Shown here one piece after another: positions 51,612 to 60,305 of a DNA stretch of 64,000 nt. Source of the DNA: Pseudomonas sp. RGM2987 (GTDB lineage: Bacteria > Pseudomonadota > Gammaproteobacteria > Pseudomonadales > Pseudomonadaceae); NCBI RefSeq assembly GCF_022952855.1, contig NZ_JALJDX010000200.1, forward strand, positions 1 through 64,000, given 5' to 3'. The notes below the pieces were generated by a model that saw nothing but the letters and a program-made list of their open reading frames with translations, ran no database searches and was not told the origin of the DNA. Both the position numbers and the translations under genes were made by a program. The first letter of the stretch is position 1; each line of letters opens with the position of its first letter.

Positions 51612-51817
51612 AGGAGCTACCACCGTTCGCGGCTAAGCAAATGTGGGTGGCGGCTGTACGCGGGTTAGCCGACCGGACAAGAGAATCCGGCACACCCGAA
51701 GATGTCCCACGCACAGCTGCCATAGATGGAAACCTAAGCAGCAAAAAGCGCCGCCGTTGGGGGGCGCTCGTGCTCTCTTGTTCGACCGGCTAAGATCGAT
51801 CACCGATTGGTCGGTGA
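51612..51817 (-). promoter_or_regulatory. candidate structured leader RNA, copy 2 (upstream of DUF3077-like gene)
   Basis: Read on the minus strand, the helices follow the same order as copy 1 (6291-6464). P0: TCACCGA/TCGGTGA around a CCAA loop (51800-51817). P1: 51775-51790 with 51668-51683, 15 of 16 pairs. P2: a longer arm (51711-51773) with GCTGC/GCAGC and AGCGCC/GGCGCT sub-hairpins. P3: ACATC-TTCG-GGTGT (51692-51705). P4: CCACC/GGTGG (51646-51650 with 51620-51624). After P3 comes GCCGGATT, as in copy 1. Stem sequences differ from copy 1 but pairing is kept, which is compensatory change. It lies just upstream of the gene at 51268-51591. Confidence 0.7.
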
Positions 51818-52204
51818 CGAGAGAACTATAGGCGACACCCTGACGCTACAAAGCTGAGTTTCTGTATCTCGGAACGATCCTACGCGAAACACAGAAAGGC
51901 TTTACAAAGCTCAATTTTGATCGGCCGCAAGCCTACCATCGCGAACCTAATCTGTATCGAGCAATTGATACTGCGCCTTACGATTGAGCGTTGCCTGACA
52001 CCGTTTCAGTTATAGAGACAGGTCCACGAATGCTGTAGGGCAAAGCCGCAGCTCATGGAGGTAATCGCGGCGCTGCTCCGTTCGCAGCATCATCGGCCTA
52101 CAACTCGCATCCGATGTGTCTTGCCAACGGCAGAGACATGGCTGGCATCGCCCGCCAGACGGAGTTTTTAAAGTGCAGACTCTACTCAAAAGAGGCTGCA
52201 TTCG
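51818..52204. other. intergenic region upstream of the autotransporter
   Basis: No supported gene is present. A short imperfect direct repeat occurs (CTACAAAGCTGAGTTTCTG near 51845 and TTTACAAAGCTCAATTTTG near 51900). The promoter of the autotransporter must lie here; I could not place its boxes with confidence. AAGAGG precedes the ATG at 52205. Confidence 0.4.
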
Positions 52205-54394
52205 ATGCAAACCCGACACGTTTACCCACCCCAGCACCTCGCCCTGGCTGTTGCCTTGGTGCTGGGGTGCGCTGATGTTTCCATGGCTCAGCAACCTGCC
52301 GACATCCCTGTCCCCGCCGCTACAACAGCCGAGCTGCAAGGCCGCCTCAAGGCGTTCGCCGCTGCAACGGATACCACGCCCTCCAAAGTCCCGAAGCCTC
52401 ACCAAGGCGAGGAAAAATTGGCGGATACAAACGATCTGGCGGTCCTCAGCGGACGCGCAAAGTTCGTAGGTTCGGTGGACGGTGGTGGTGGCACCAACAT
52501 GCTGCAATTGGACATTACCAAGGGCGGCAAACTGGAAGAAGCGCGCAATTTCGAGGCCCTGCACGTTACCAAAGGCGAGTGGGAGCAGGCTGGGAATTTC
52601 GCTGGCTGGGGAGTGATCGAGCCGAAAACCATGCTGGTGAACACCGGCCATATTGGCGGGCAGATTGGGGTTCTCGGTGTGTTCGATAACAAGGGGGTTG
52701 TCGCCAATAGCGTCACTGTTGAACCAAAAGCCCGCATGACCAACACCGGCACTGTCTCTGGCCGGGTCGACGTGCGTGAGAATGCCTGGTTCGCAGGCAA
52801 CGGAACGGTGGGACTCCTGAACGTGGCAGGCCAGTTGGAGGTCGGCCCAGAGATCGGCGCTCCTACTGTTACCCAGAACCTTTCCCTTTCAAAAACGGCA
52901 AACCTGATCTATCGCGTCAATGCCGAGGGCGATCACGCCACCATTAAAGTCGGCGGCATCGCACATCTGAACAACGCGACACTGACCATCACCAGTGTAC
53001 CGGGCGAGCACATTGATACCGGTGGGCATACCGTCATCCAGGCGAAAAAAGTTGAGGGAGAGTTCGGTCAGGTCGTCAGTCAGCTTGCGTACGTGACAGC
53101 TCAGCCACACTACCCTGGGACAGAGGTTCGGCTGACCTATGTCCGCAATGGGGTCCTAATCGAGGACGCTGCCAATACCCCTAACGGGAAAAAATTTGGG
53201 TCTAGTGTAGTAACGCCGCCGGCGAATAAACCACCGAAGCCAGCGCTTGTTGATGCGCCAGCCGGTGCGCAGGTGTCAGCCGCCATACCGGAAGATGAGA
53301 TCCCAACGCATCAGCCCGTCGAGCCTCTCAAAAGCACAGAAGCCACCCCAAGACCTGCGAGCCAACCGCAAACCGCGAGCACCACACCAAAACCCAACGC
53401 AGCCATCAGCGCCCTGCTCGGCACCAACCTGATCACAGCCGCCGAGGCCATCGATCAATTAGGCGGCTATGACACGGCAGACCTGGGCAATGCCACCCTG
53501 AGCAGCATGGCTCCGATCAGCGCCGGCATGATCTCGGCCATGGGCCAGAACCACCCAGGGAGCGGGTATGCCGACGGCCAGGTCTGGGTCCAGGCGCTGG
53601 GCAATAGCGGCACACTGGGCAAGCAATTGGACCGCTATGCCCTCAAGCATTCGACCAAAGGCCTGATGCTGGGAACCGATTGGGCCGTCAGCCCCGAATG
53701 GCGCCTGGGAATAATCGGCAGCAAGAGCCAGACCCGGTTGGACGGTTACCGATTCGACGGAGGGCTCGACAGTTGGCACGTTGGCGCCTACGCCTTGCGT
53801 CAGGACGGCCCTCTGGCGCTGCGCTTCGGCGCCACGTTCGGCAGTCATGACGGCACCACCAAGCGTCATGTGGCCTTCAACCGTTTCAGTGATCATCTTA
53901 AAGGTCGTTACGATGCCCGCACGCATCAGGCCTTTACCCAAGTCGGCTACAGCTTCGACGTCGCCCAGATCGATGTCGAGCCCTATGTCCACCTGGGCTA
54001 CCAACGCTACCAGCGCGACCGATATACCGAGAAAGGTGGCGACGCCGCGTTGCAGGTCAACAGCCAGGCCCAAGACACTTACCACAGCAACCTGGGCCTG
54101 CGCCTCGCCCGGGGCTTTGCGTTCGATCAGGGCATGGCGCTGTCACCTCGGCTGAATGTCGGCTGGAAACATCGCTACGGCGAGGTGAGGGGTCTCTCCC
54201 GCCAGCGCCTGGCGAATGGCGGCAACACGTATACCATCGAAGGCATCGAACTGGACCGCGACAGCCTGCTCGTCGAAGCGGGGCTGGACCTGGCGGTTTC
54301 GCCACGGCATACCCTGGGGCTGAGCTATAACAGCGAAACGGGTCAGGACAACCGCAACGGCGCGTTGCTGGGTCAGTGGCGAATGATGTTCTGA
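52205..54394 (+). CDS. autotransporter outer-membrane beta-domain protein (type V secretion)
   Basis: The protein has 729 residues with a Sec signal (ending ADVSMA-QQ). The passenger is short, about residues 80-330, and made of beta-helix-like strands (MTNTGTVSGRVDVRENAWFA, GLLNVAGQLEVG). A Pro/Thr-rich linker with repeated KP and TP pairs covers ~335-410. The C-terminal ~265 residues form the translocator barrel, including AYALRQDGPLALRFGATFGS and ending in phenylalanine (QWRMMF), as outer-membrane barrels do. The passenger is displayed on or released from the cell surface; its activity is not known, and I see no catalytic triad. AAGAGG precedes the ATG. A REPIN follows the stop codon. Confidence 0.9.
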   Translation: MQTRHVYPPQHLALAVALVLGCADVSMAQQPADIPVPAATTAELQGRLKAFAAATDTTPSKVPKPHQGEEKLADTNDLAVLSGRAKFVGSVDGGGGTNMLQLDITKGGKLEEARNFEALHVTKGEWEQAGNFAGWGVIEPKTMLVNTGHIGGQIGVLGVFDNKGVVANSVTVEPKARMTNTGTVSGRVDVRENAWFAGNGTVGLLNVAGQLEVGPEIGAPTVTQNLSLSKTANLIYRVNAEGDHATIKVGGIAHLNNATLTITSVPGEHIDTGGHTVIQAKKVEGEFGQVVSQLAYVTAQPHYPGTEVRLTYVRNGVLIEDAANTPNGKKFGSSVVTPPANKPPKPALVDAPAGAQVSAAIPEDEIPTHQPVEPLKSTEATPRPASQPQTASTTPKPNAAISALLGTNLITAAEAIDQLGGYDTADLGNATLSSMAPISAGMISAMGQNHPGSGYADGQVWVQALGNSGTLGKQLDRYALKHSTKGLMLGTDWAVSPEWRLGIIGSKSQTRLDGYRFDGGLDSWHVGAYALRQDGPLALRFGATFGSHDGTTKRHVAFNRFSDHLKGRYDARTHQAFTQVGYSFDVAQIDVEPYVHLGYQRYQRDRYTEKGGDAALQVNSQAQDTYHSNLGLRLARGFAFDQGMALSPRLNVGWKHRYGEVRGLSRQRLANGGNTYTIEGIELDRDSLLVEAGLDLAVSPRHTLGLSYNSETGQDNRNGALLGQWRMMF

Positions 54395-54406
54395 CCCGTC
54401 GCCGCC

Positions 54407-54503
54407 CTTGTGGGAGCGGGCTTGCTCGCGAAAGCGATGTAACAGTCAACATACAGGTTGGATGTGCCGACGTCTTCGCGAGCAAGCCCGCTCCCACAAA
54501 GGC
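54407..54503. repeat. REPIN (inverted REP pair, GTGGGAGC type)
   Basis: TTGTGGGAGCGGGCTTGCTC is mirrored by GAGCAAGCCCGCTCCCACAA. It lies between the converging autotransporter and oadA genes. Confidence 0.9.
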
Positions 54504-54523
54504 GACAGCGGCAAGCAATGGGC

Positions 54524-54549
54524 AAAAAAAAGGGGAGCACATGCTCCCC
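54524..54549 (-). terminator. rho-independent terminator of the pycA-oadA operon
   Basis: On the minus strand, GGGGAGCA pairs perfectly with TGCTCCCC around a two-base loop, followed by a run of eight Ts. It lies 32 bp after the oadA stop codon. Confidence 0.9.
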
Positions 54550-54581
54550 CGAGGTAAAAAGGTTGGATCGAGGCTGCTGAC

Positions 54582-56390
54582 TCAGCCTTCGATCTCGATC
54601 AGGATCTCGCCGGGGTTGACCCGGTCGCCCTTGGCCACATGAATGGCGGTGACCTTGCCAGCGATGGCCGCCTGCACTTCGGTTTCCATCTTCATGGCTT
54701 CGGTGATCAGTACCGCCTGGCCGGCCTTGACGACGTCGCCTTCCTTGACCAGCACATCGACGATGTTGCCCGGCATGGTGGTGCTGACGTGACCCGGTGC
54801 AGTGGCTTGTTTGCGCTTGCTGCTGCCGCCGCCGACGAACTCGTTGAGTGGCTCGAACACCACTTCTTCCGGCATGCCGTCGATGGACAGGTAGAAGTGG
54901 CGCTTGCCTTCAGCCTTGACGCCGACGCCAGTGATGTCGACGCGGTAGGTCTCGCCGTGCACATCGATGACGAACTCGGTCGGCACGCCTTCGCCGCCGG
55001 CAGAGGTGACACTGCCAGCCTCGGGGATCGGCAACAGCACTTCCGGAGTCAGGGTGCCGGCTTCACGTTCTTCGAGGAACTTGCGACCGATGTCCGGGAA
55101 CATGGCGTAGGTCAGGACGTCCTCTTCGGACTTGGCCAGCGCGCCGATTTCACCGCGCAGCTTGGTCATTTCCGGCTTGAGCAGATCGGCCGGACGCACG
55201 TCGATCACCTCTTCGCTGCCGATGGCCTGGCGACGCAGTTTCTCGTTGACCAAACCCGGCGCCTTGCCGTAGCCGCCCTGCAGATAAAGCTTCACTTCAT
55301 TGGTGATGGTCTTGTAGCGCTCACCGGCCAGCACGTTGAAAAACGCCTGGGTGCCGACGATCTGCGAGGTCGGGGTGACCAGCGGCGGGAAGCCGAGGTC
55401 TTCGCGCACCCGCGGGATTTCCGCCAGCACTTCGTTCATCCGGTTCAACGCGCCCTGCTCTTTCAACTGGTTGGCGAGGTTGGAAATCATCCCGCCCGGG
55501 ACCTGGTTGACCTGGACACGGGTGTCCACCGCAGTGAACTCGCTTTCGAACTGGTGGTACTTCTTGCGCACGGCGTAGAAGTACAGGCCGATTTCCTGCA
55601 ACAGTTCCAGGTCCAGGCCGGTGTCGAACTCACTGCCTTTAAGGGCGGCGACCATCGATTCGGTGCCCGGATGGCTGGTACCCCAAGCGAAGCTGGAGAT
55701 GGCGGTGTCGATGTGATCGGCGCCATTTTCCACGGCCTTGAGCTGGCACATTGCGGCCAGGCCGGCGGTGTCGTGGGAGTGGATGAACACCGGCAGCGAT
55801 TGCTCAGCCTTCAGGGCCTTGACCAATTCGCCGGTGGCGTAAGGGGTCAGCAGGCCGGCCATGTCCTTGATCGCCACCGAGTCGCAACCCATGGCTTCCA
55901 TCTGCTTGGCCTGGGCCACGAACGCGTCGATGGTGTGCACCGGGCTGGTGGTGTAGGCGATGGTGCCCTGGGCATGCTTGCCGGCAGCCTTCACCGCTTC
56001 GATGGCAACCCGCAGGTTACGCACGTCGTTCATTGCATCGAAAATCCGGAACACATCGATGCCATTGACGGCGGCCTTGGCCACGAATGCCCGAACCACG
56101 TCATCGCTGTAGTGGCGGTAGCCCAGCAGGTTCTGGCCGCGCAGGAGCATTTGCAGACGGGTGTTAGGCAAGGCCGCGCGCAGTTGGCGCAGGCGCTCCC
56201 ACGGGTCTTCCTTGAGGAAGCGCACGCAGGCGTCGAACGTCGCGCCGCCCCAGACTTCCAGCGACCAGTAGCCGACTTTGTCGAGCTTGTCGCAGATTGG
56301 CAGCATGTCTTCGGTGCGCATGCGAGTGGCAAGCAGCGATTGATGGGCGTCGCGCAGGATTGTGTCGGTTACGTGGATCTTCTTGGACAT
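54582..56390 (-). CDS. oadA: pyruvate carboxylase subunit B / oxaloacetate decarboxylase alpha-type
   Basis: The protein has 602 residues. The carboxyltransferase domain covers ~1-460, beginning MSKKIHVTDTILRDAHQSL and containing GRDxQ-like RGQNLLGYRHY and the AIKDMAGLLTP metal-binding region. The C-terminal biotinyl domain has EAMKMETE with the biotin-accepting Lys567. With the biotin carboxylase encoded upstream (56403-57818) it makes a two-subunit pyruvate carboxylase feeding oxaloacetate to the citric acid cycle. No membrane beta/gamma subunits are nearby, so a sodium-pumping decarboxylase is unlikely despite the common gene name. The ATG at 56390 has AAGGA nine bases upstream; one at 56396 is too close. 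A strong terminator follows. Confidence 0.93.
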   Translation of the reverse strand: MSKKIHVTDTILRDAHQSLLATRMRTEDMLPICDKLDKVGYWSLEVWGGATFDACVRFLKEDPWERLRQLRAALPNTRLQMLLRGQNLLGYRHYSDDVVRAFVAKAAVNGIDVFRIFDAMNDVRNLRVAIEAVKAAGKHAQGTIAYTTSPVHTIDAFVAQAKQMEAMGCDSVAIKDMAGLLTPYATGELVKALKAEQSLPVFIHSHDTAGLAAMCQLKAVENGADHIDTAISSFAWGTSHPGTESMVAALKGSEFDTGLDLELLQEIGLYFYAVRKKYHQFESEFTAVDTRVQVNQVPGGMISNLANQLKEQGALNRMNEVLAEIPRVREDLGFPPLVTPTSQIVGTQAFFNVLAGERYKTITNEVKLYLQGGYGKAPGLVNEKLRRQAIGSEEVIDVRPADLLKPEMTKLRGEIGALAKSEEDVLTYAMFPDIGRKFLEEREAGTLTPEVLLPIPEAGSVTSAGGEGVPTEFVIDVHGETYRVDITGVGVKAEGKRHFYLSIDGMPEEVVFEPLNEFVGGGSSKRKQATAPGHVSTTMPGNIVDVLVKEGDVVKAGQAVLITEAMKMETEVQAAIAGKVTAIHVAKGDRVNPGEILIEIEG

Positions 56391-56402
56391 TGTCATGGTT
56401 CC

Positions 56403-57818
56403 TTACAGGCCTGCGTGGGCGGCAATGGCGGCGGCGATGGCCAGGGCCAGCTCTTCGGGTTTGCGCTTGATCGAGTAGTTGGTCAGTTCAGGGTGGCTTT
56501 CAACGAAGCTGGTGTTGAACTGGCCGCTGCGGAATTCCGGGTTGCGCAGGATTTCCTGGTAATACGCGGCGGTGGTCTTGACCCCTTGCAGGCGCATGTC
56601 GTCCAGGGCTCGCAGGCCACGGTCCATCGCTTCTTCCCAGGTCAACGCCCAGACCACCAGTTTCAGGCACATCGAATCGTAGAACGGCGGGATGGTGTAG
56701 CCGGTATAGATCGCCGTGTCGGTGCGCACACCCGGGCCGCCTGGGGCGTAGTAGCGGGTGATCTTGCCGAAGCTGGGCAGGAAATTGTTTTTCGGGTCCT
56801 CGGCGTTGATCCGGAACTGCAACGCAAAGCCACGGTGCACGATGTCTTCCTGCTTGACCGAGAGCGGCAGCCCGGACGCAACGCGGATCTGCTCGCGAAC
56901 GATGTCGATCCCGGTGATTTCTTCGGTGATGGTGTGTTCCACCTGCACCCGGGTGTTCATCTCCATGAAGTACACCTCGCCTTCGGCGAGCAGGAACTCC
57001 ACGGTGCCGGCATTCTCGTAGCCCACGGCCTTGGCGGCGCGCACCGAGAGGTCGCCGATGTAGGCGCGCTGCTCGGGGGTCAGTTGCGGGCTGGGGGCGA
57101 TCTCAATCAGCTTCTGGTTACGGCGCTGGATCGAGCAGTCACGCTCGAACAGGTGCACCACGTTGCCAAAGCTGTCTCCGAGGATCTGCGCCTCGATGTG
57201 CTTGGGATTGACGATGCATTTTTCCAGGAACACTTCCGCCGACCCGAACGCCTTGGTGGCTTCGGATATGACCCGCGGGAAGGCCTGTTCGAGTTCTTCG
57301 CGGCTGTTGCAGCGACGAATACCACGACCGCCGCCGCCGGACGTGGCCTTGAGCATCACCGGGTAACCGATGCGATCTCCCTCGGTCAGCGCTTCTTCGA
57401 TGCCCGACACGTTGCCTTCGGTGCCCGGCGTGACCGGCACACCGGCCTTGATCATGCTGCGGCGCGCTTCGGTCTTGTCGCCCATGCGGCGAATCACTTC
57501 CGCCGATGGACCAATGAATTTGATGCCGCGTTCGGCGCAGATGTCTGCCAGTTCGGCGTTTTCCGAAAGGAAACCGTAGCCGGGATGCAAGGCATCGCAG
57601 CCAGTCTCCACCGCCAGGTTCACCAACTTGCGCGGGTTCAGGTAACCAGCCAGCGGATCGGCACCGATGCTGTGGGCCTCGTCCGCACGCTTGACATGCA
57701 GGGCATGACGGTCAGCGTCGGAATAGACCGCGACCGAGCGAATGCCCATCTCGGCGCAAGCGCGCACGATGCGGACGGCAATCTCACCGCGGTTGGCGAT
57801 CAGGATCTTTTTTATCAA
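56403..57818 (-). CDS. pycA: pyruvate carboxylase subunit A (biotin carboxylase)
   Basis: The protein has 471 residues. It starts IKKILIANRGEIAVRIVRAC and contains the ATP-grasp glycine loop GGGGRGIRR, the MNTRVQVEHTITEEITGIDI motif, and the RINAEDP segment of biotin carboxylases. It carboxylates biotin on the partner subunit using ATP and bicarbonate. The start is a TTG at 57818 with AGGGA upstream. That gives the 471-residue length I expect from homologues; the open frame extends to 57905 but lacks another good start. oadA follows after 12 bp. The LysR gene is divergent across a 187-bp gap. Confidence 0.93.
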   Translation of the reverse strand: MIKKILIANRGEIAVRIVRACAEMGIRSVAVYSDADRHALHVKRADEAHSIGADPLAGYLNPRKLVNLAVETGCDALHPGYGFLSENAELADICAERGIKFIGPSAEVIRRMGDKTEARRSMIKAGVPVTPGTEGNVSGIEEALTEGDRIGYPVMLKATSGGGGRGIRRCNSREELEQAFPRVISEATKAFGSAEVFLEKCIVNPKHIEAQILGDSFGNVVHLFERDCSIQRRNQKLIEIAPSPQLTPEQRAYIGDLSVRAAKAVGYENAGTVEFLLAEGEVYFMEMNTRVQVEHTITEEITGIDIVREQIRVASGLPLSVKQEDIVHRGFALQFRINAEDPKNNFLPSFGKITRYYAPGGPGVRTDTAIYTGYTIPPFYDSMCLKLVVWALTWEEAMDRGLRALDDMRLQGVKTTAAYYQEILRNPEFRSGQFNTSFVESHPELTNYSIKRKPEELALAIAAAIAAHAGL

Positions 57819-57952
57819 TTGGAGGTTCCCTTGAGCCGGTGATACCACGACCTGGAGCCCAGGCCGACGCGTGACCAGATGTAACAATTGGTCGCAGGTC
57901 CACACTAGTCCCGGCTGGGGATTAACAAAAATGAATATTTATTGGGTCGTGC

Positions 57953-57968
57953 ATAAGTAAACACTTAT
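57953..57968. promoter_or_regulatory. palindromic operator candidate between pycA and the LysR gene
   Basis: ATAAGT-AAAC-ACTTAT is a perfect six-base inverted repeat located 37 bp upstream of the LysR start. LysR-type regulators usually bind interrupted palindromes near their own promoter, so this is a natural candidate. A directly preceding A/T-rich stretch (57929-57942) may belong to the promoter. Confidence 0.45.
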
Positions 57969-58005
57969 AGTTGCGATACCCATCGCCGTTCAGAGTGCAT
58001 AACGA

Positions 58006-58983
58006 ATGCGTAAGTCATTGATGCGTATGACATTGCGTCAACTTCAGGTTTTCAATGAGGTGTGTGACCTGCGGTCCTACAGCCGTGCGGCCGATGAAAT
58101 GTCACTCACGCAACCGGCCGTTAGCCTACAGATCCGATCCCTTGAAGAGCTGATCGGCCAGCCATTGTTTGAATACGTTGGCAAAAAGCTCTACATGACA
58201 GAAGCCGCCGAAGCGCTGCAACGGGCCAGCCGGGACATCTTCGGACGCCTGGAAAACCTCGATATGCAGCTCTCGGACATGCAGGGTTCGCTGCAGGGCC
58301 AGTTGAAGCTGGCAGTGGAATCCAGTGCCAAGTATTTCGCCCCGCACCTGTTCGCCGCGTTCAAGCGCCAGCATCCGGAGGTCAACCTGAGTCTCACGGT
58401 CGTCAACCGCGGCCAGGTCATTCGCCGGCTCTCGGACAACCGAGACGACGTGGTGATCATGTCCATGGTGCCCCAGGACATGGGCCTGGAATTCCTGCCA
58501 TTTCTCAACAATCCCATCGTCGCGGTGGCGCCGCCCGACCATCCGTTGTGCCACATGCCGTTGTGCCACATCGGCCCGTTGCGCTTGCAAGACCTGGAGC
58601 CGTATACGCTGCTGCTGCGCGAGCCGGGGTCAGGCACGCGGTTGGCTTGCGAAGAGTATTTCAAGGAGAAACGGGTGCACTTCACCCAGACCCTGGAGGT
58701 GGCCTCGGCTGAGGCCCAACGCGAATGCGTGGTGGCGGGCCTGGGCGTGGCGCTGTTGACGCGCCACGCCGTGAGCCGGGAATTGTCGTCCGGCGCACTC
58801 ATCGAGTTGCCGGTGGAGGAGTTGCCGCTCTACCGCAGTTGGTGCCTGGTTCAGGCCCGGGCCAAGCGCCTGTCACCGGTGGCCCACGCCTTCCTGGCGT
58901 TCGTGCGCGGGGAGCGCGCTCAGATCATTGGCCTGGTTGAGCGTTTCGACGGGAAGCCGACGGTGACGCCTGCCAGTAATTGA
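58006..58983 (+). CDS. LysR-family transcriptional regulator
   Basis: The protein has 325 residues. The N-terminal winged helix is clear (LRQLQVFNEVCDLRSYSRAA, DEMSLTQPAVSLQIRSLEEL). The substrate-binding domain of two periplasmic-binding-like lobes follows from ~residue 95. It is divergent from pycA, matching the PA5437-PA5436 layout, so it probably regulates pyruvate carboxylase. The first ATG (58006) has GAGTG upstream; internal starts at 58021 and 58027 are possible. A 15-bp tandem duplication at 58543-58572 (PLCHM-PLCHI in the protein) lies in the effector domain, an unusual local repeat. Confidence 0.92.
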   Translation: MRKSLMRMTLRQLQVFNEVCDLRSYSRAADEMSLTQPAVSLQIRSLEELIGQPLFEYVGKKLYMTEAAEALQRASRDIFGRLENLDMQLSDMQGSLQGQLKLAVESSAKYFAPHLFAAFKRQHPEVNLSLTVVNRGQVIRRLSDNRDDVVIMSMVPQDMGLEFLPFLNNPIVAVAPPDHPLCHMPLCHIGPLRLQDLEPYTLLLREPGSGTRLACEEYFKEKRVHFTQTLEVASAEAQRECVVAGLGVALLTRHAVSRELSSGALIELPVEELPLYRSWCLVQARAKRLSPVAHAFLAFVRGERAQIIGLVERFDGKPTVTPASN

Positions 58984-59134
58984 ACTCGATCGTGTCAGGA
59001 AATTCGCTGATTTCTGCCAGCAATTGACGCTGCTCAGAGCGGTCTTCGATCGCACGACGGAACGCCATGCGGCGCTGGTCTTCCTGCTGACGACGGGTTT
59101 TGACGGCGCTGCGTTCTTCGTAGGACTGGGTCAT
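58925..59134 (-). CDS. small basic conserved hypothetical protein (PA3496-like)
   Basis: The protein has 69 residues and is very rich in Arg, Gln and Glu (RRQQEDQRRMAFRRAIED, EQRQLLAEISEFPD). The pattern EDQRRxMAxRRAIE with a following E-Q-R-x-L is one I associate with a small family near PA3496, of unknown role. GGGAG lies seven bases before the ATG at 59134. Its last ~20 codons overlap the 3' end of the LysR gene on the opposite strand. I consider it a real gene because of the ribosome binding site and its composition. Confidence 0.65.
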   Translation of the reverse strand: MTQSYEERSAVKTRRQQEDQRRMAFRRAIEDRSEQRQLLAEISEFPDTIEFNYWQASPSASRRNAQPGQ

Positions 59135-59235
59135 GTCGAGACTCCCAAGACGTTTACGGGAGCTTTACGATGCAGGCAGGCGATGACCGTTTGGCGGCGC
59201 GTGGGTTACAGAATGATGAATTCAGCGCGCCACCG

Positions 59236-59374
59236 CCCTGTGGCGAGGGAGCTTGCTCCCGCTGGGGCGGTCCGACGTCTCGGGCGAAGCGACCCCAGCG
59301 ATTTATTCAATGAAACCGCAGTGGCCGGCTTGCGACTGCTACGCAGCCGAGCGGGAGCAAGCTCCCTCGCCATA
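59236..59374. repeat. REPIN (inverted REP pair, GGCGAGGGAGC type)
   Basis: CTGTGGCGAGGGAGCTTGCT is mirrored by AGCGGGAGCAAGCTCCCTCG and a following CCAT. It fills most of the gap between the small basic gene and the RpiR-family regulator; nothing else is seen there. Confidence 0.9.
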
Positions 59375-59394
59375 AAAGCTCCTGCCTCCGGGAC

Positions 59395-60261
59395 TCAGTC
59401 GTCCAGCGCCTTCACTGACTTGGGCGATAGCCGCAGGCTGCGCAGGCTGCGCTTGACGCTCTTGAGATGGTTGACCAGGCTCGGGCCGCGCGCCATGGCG
59501 ACGCCCATTGCCAGGACGTCAATAACCACCAGGTGCGCGATACGCGAGGTCAGCGGCGTATAGATCTCGGTGTCTTCATGCACGTCGATGGCCAGGTTCA
59601 CCGTGGAGAGCTCGGCCAGTGGCGTCTGGCTCGGGCACAGGGTGATCAGCGAGGCCCCGCTCTCACGCACCAGGTTGGCGGTGATCAACAAGTCTTTGGA
59701 ACGTCCCGACTGGGAAATACAGATCGCCACGTCGGTAGGCTTCAACGTGACCGCCGACATCGCCTGCATGTGCGGATCGGAATAGGCCGCCGCCGTGAGC
59801 AGCAACCGGAAGAACTTGTGCTGGGCATCGGCCGCTACCGCGCCCGAAGCGCCGAAGCCGTAGAATTCGACACGCTGGGCCTGGGACATCGCCGTCACGG
59901 CTTTCTGTAGCGCCACCGGATCGAGCTTCTCGCGAACCTCCATCAGCGTATGCAGGGTCGTGTCGAAAATCTTCAGGCTGTAGTCGGCGACCGAATCATC
60001 TTCATGGATCGCAAACTGGCCGAAGCTCGCCCCGGCCGCCAGGCTTTGCGCCAGCTTGAGTTTCAGGTCCTGGAAGCCCGAGCAACCGATGGCCCGACAG
60101 AAACGCACGATGGTCGGTTCACTGATACCCACGCTGTGGGCAAGATCAGCCATGGAGCTGTGCATGACGGCCGCAGGGTCAAGCAGTACATGATCGGCGA
60201 CTTTCAGTTCCGATTTGCGCAGCAGGTGGCGTGACTGGGCGATGTGTTGCAACAGGTTCAA
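59395..60261 (-). CDS. rccR: RpiR/HexR-family transcriptional regulator (RccR-type)
   Basis: The protein has 288 residues. The N-terminal helix-turn-helix reads MADLAHSVGISEPTIVRFCR. The C-terminal SIS sugar-phosphate-binding domain (about 125-260) contains FYGFGASGAVAADAQHKFF and ICISQSGRSKDLL. True HexR lies beside zwf; this gene lies beside pycAB, as PA5438 does. That paralogue is known as RccR, which senses KDPG and controls central carbon genes. The palindrome TTGTAGTTATACTACAA at 60306-60322, 44 bp upstream of the start codon, fits an RccR/HexR-type site, so it likely regulates itself. Confidence 0.85.
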   Translation of the reverse strand: MNLLQHIAQSRHLLRKSELKVADHVLLDPAAVMHSSMADLAHSVGISEPTIVRFCRAIGCSGFQDLKLKLAQSLAAGASFGQFAIHEDDSVADYSLKIFDTTLHTLMEVREKLDPVALQKAVTAMSQAQRVEFYGFGASGAVAADAQHKFFRLLLTAAAYSDPHMQAMSAVTLKPTDVAICISQSGRSKDLLITANLVRESGASLITLCPSQTPLAELSTVNLAIDVHEDTEIYTPLTSRIAHLVVIDVLAMGVAMARGPSLVNHLKSVKRSLRSLRLSPKSVKALDD

Positions 60262-60305
60262 GGGGCTGGACTCTTGTTATTGGCAGGTGCCGGGATGTAG
60301 CAAGC

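Noticed and set aside
51845..51919. Imperfect direct repeat CTACAAAGCTGAGTTT / TTACAAAGCTCAATTT
   Set aside because: Too short and imperfect to claim function; noted only in the intergenic entry.
54639..57842. Very long plus-strand open frame (1067 codons) opposite oadA and pycA
   Set aside because: It is exactly antisense to two strongly supported genes. Its translation is biased toward residues expected from high-GC third positions, and no ribosome binding site or domain is visible.
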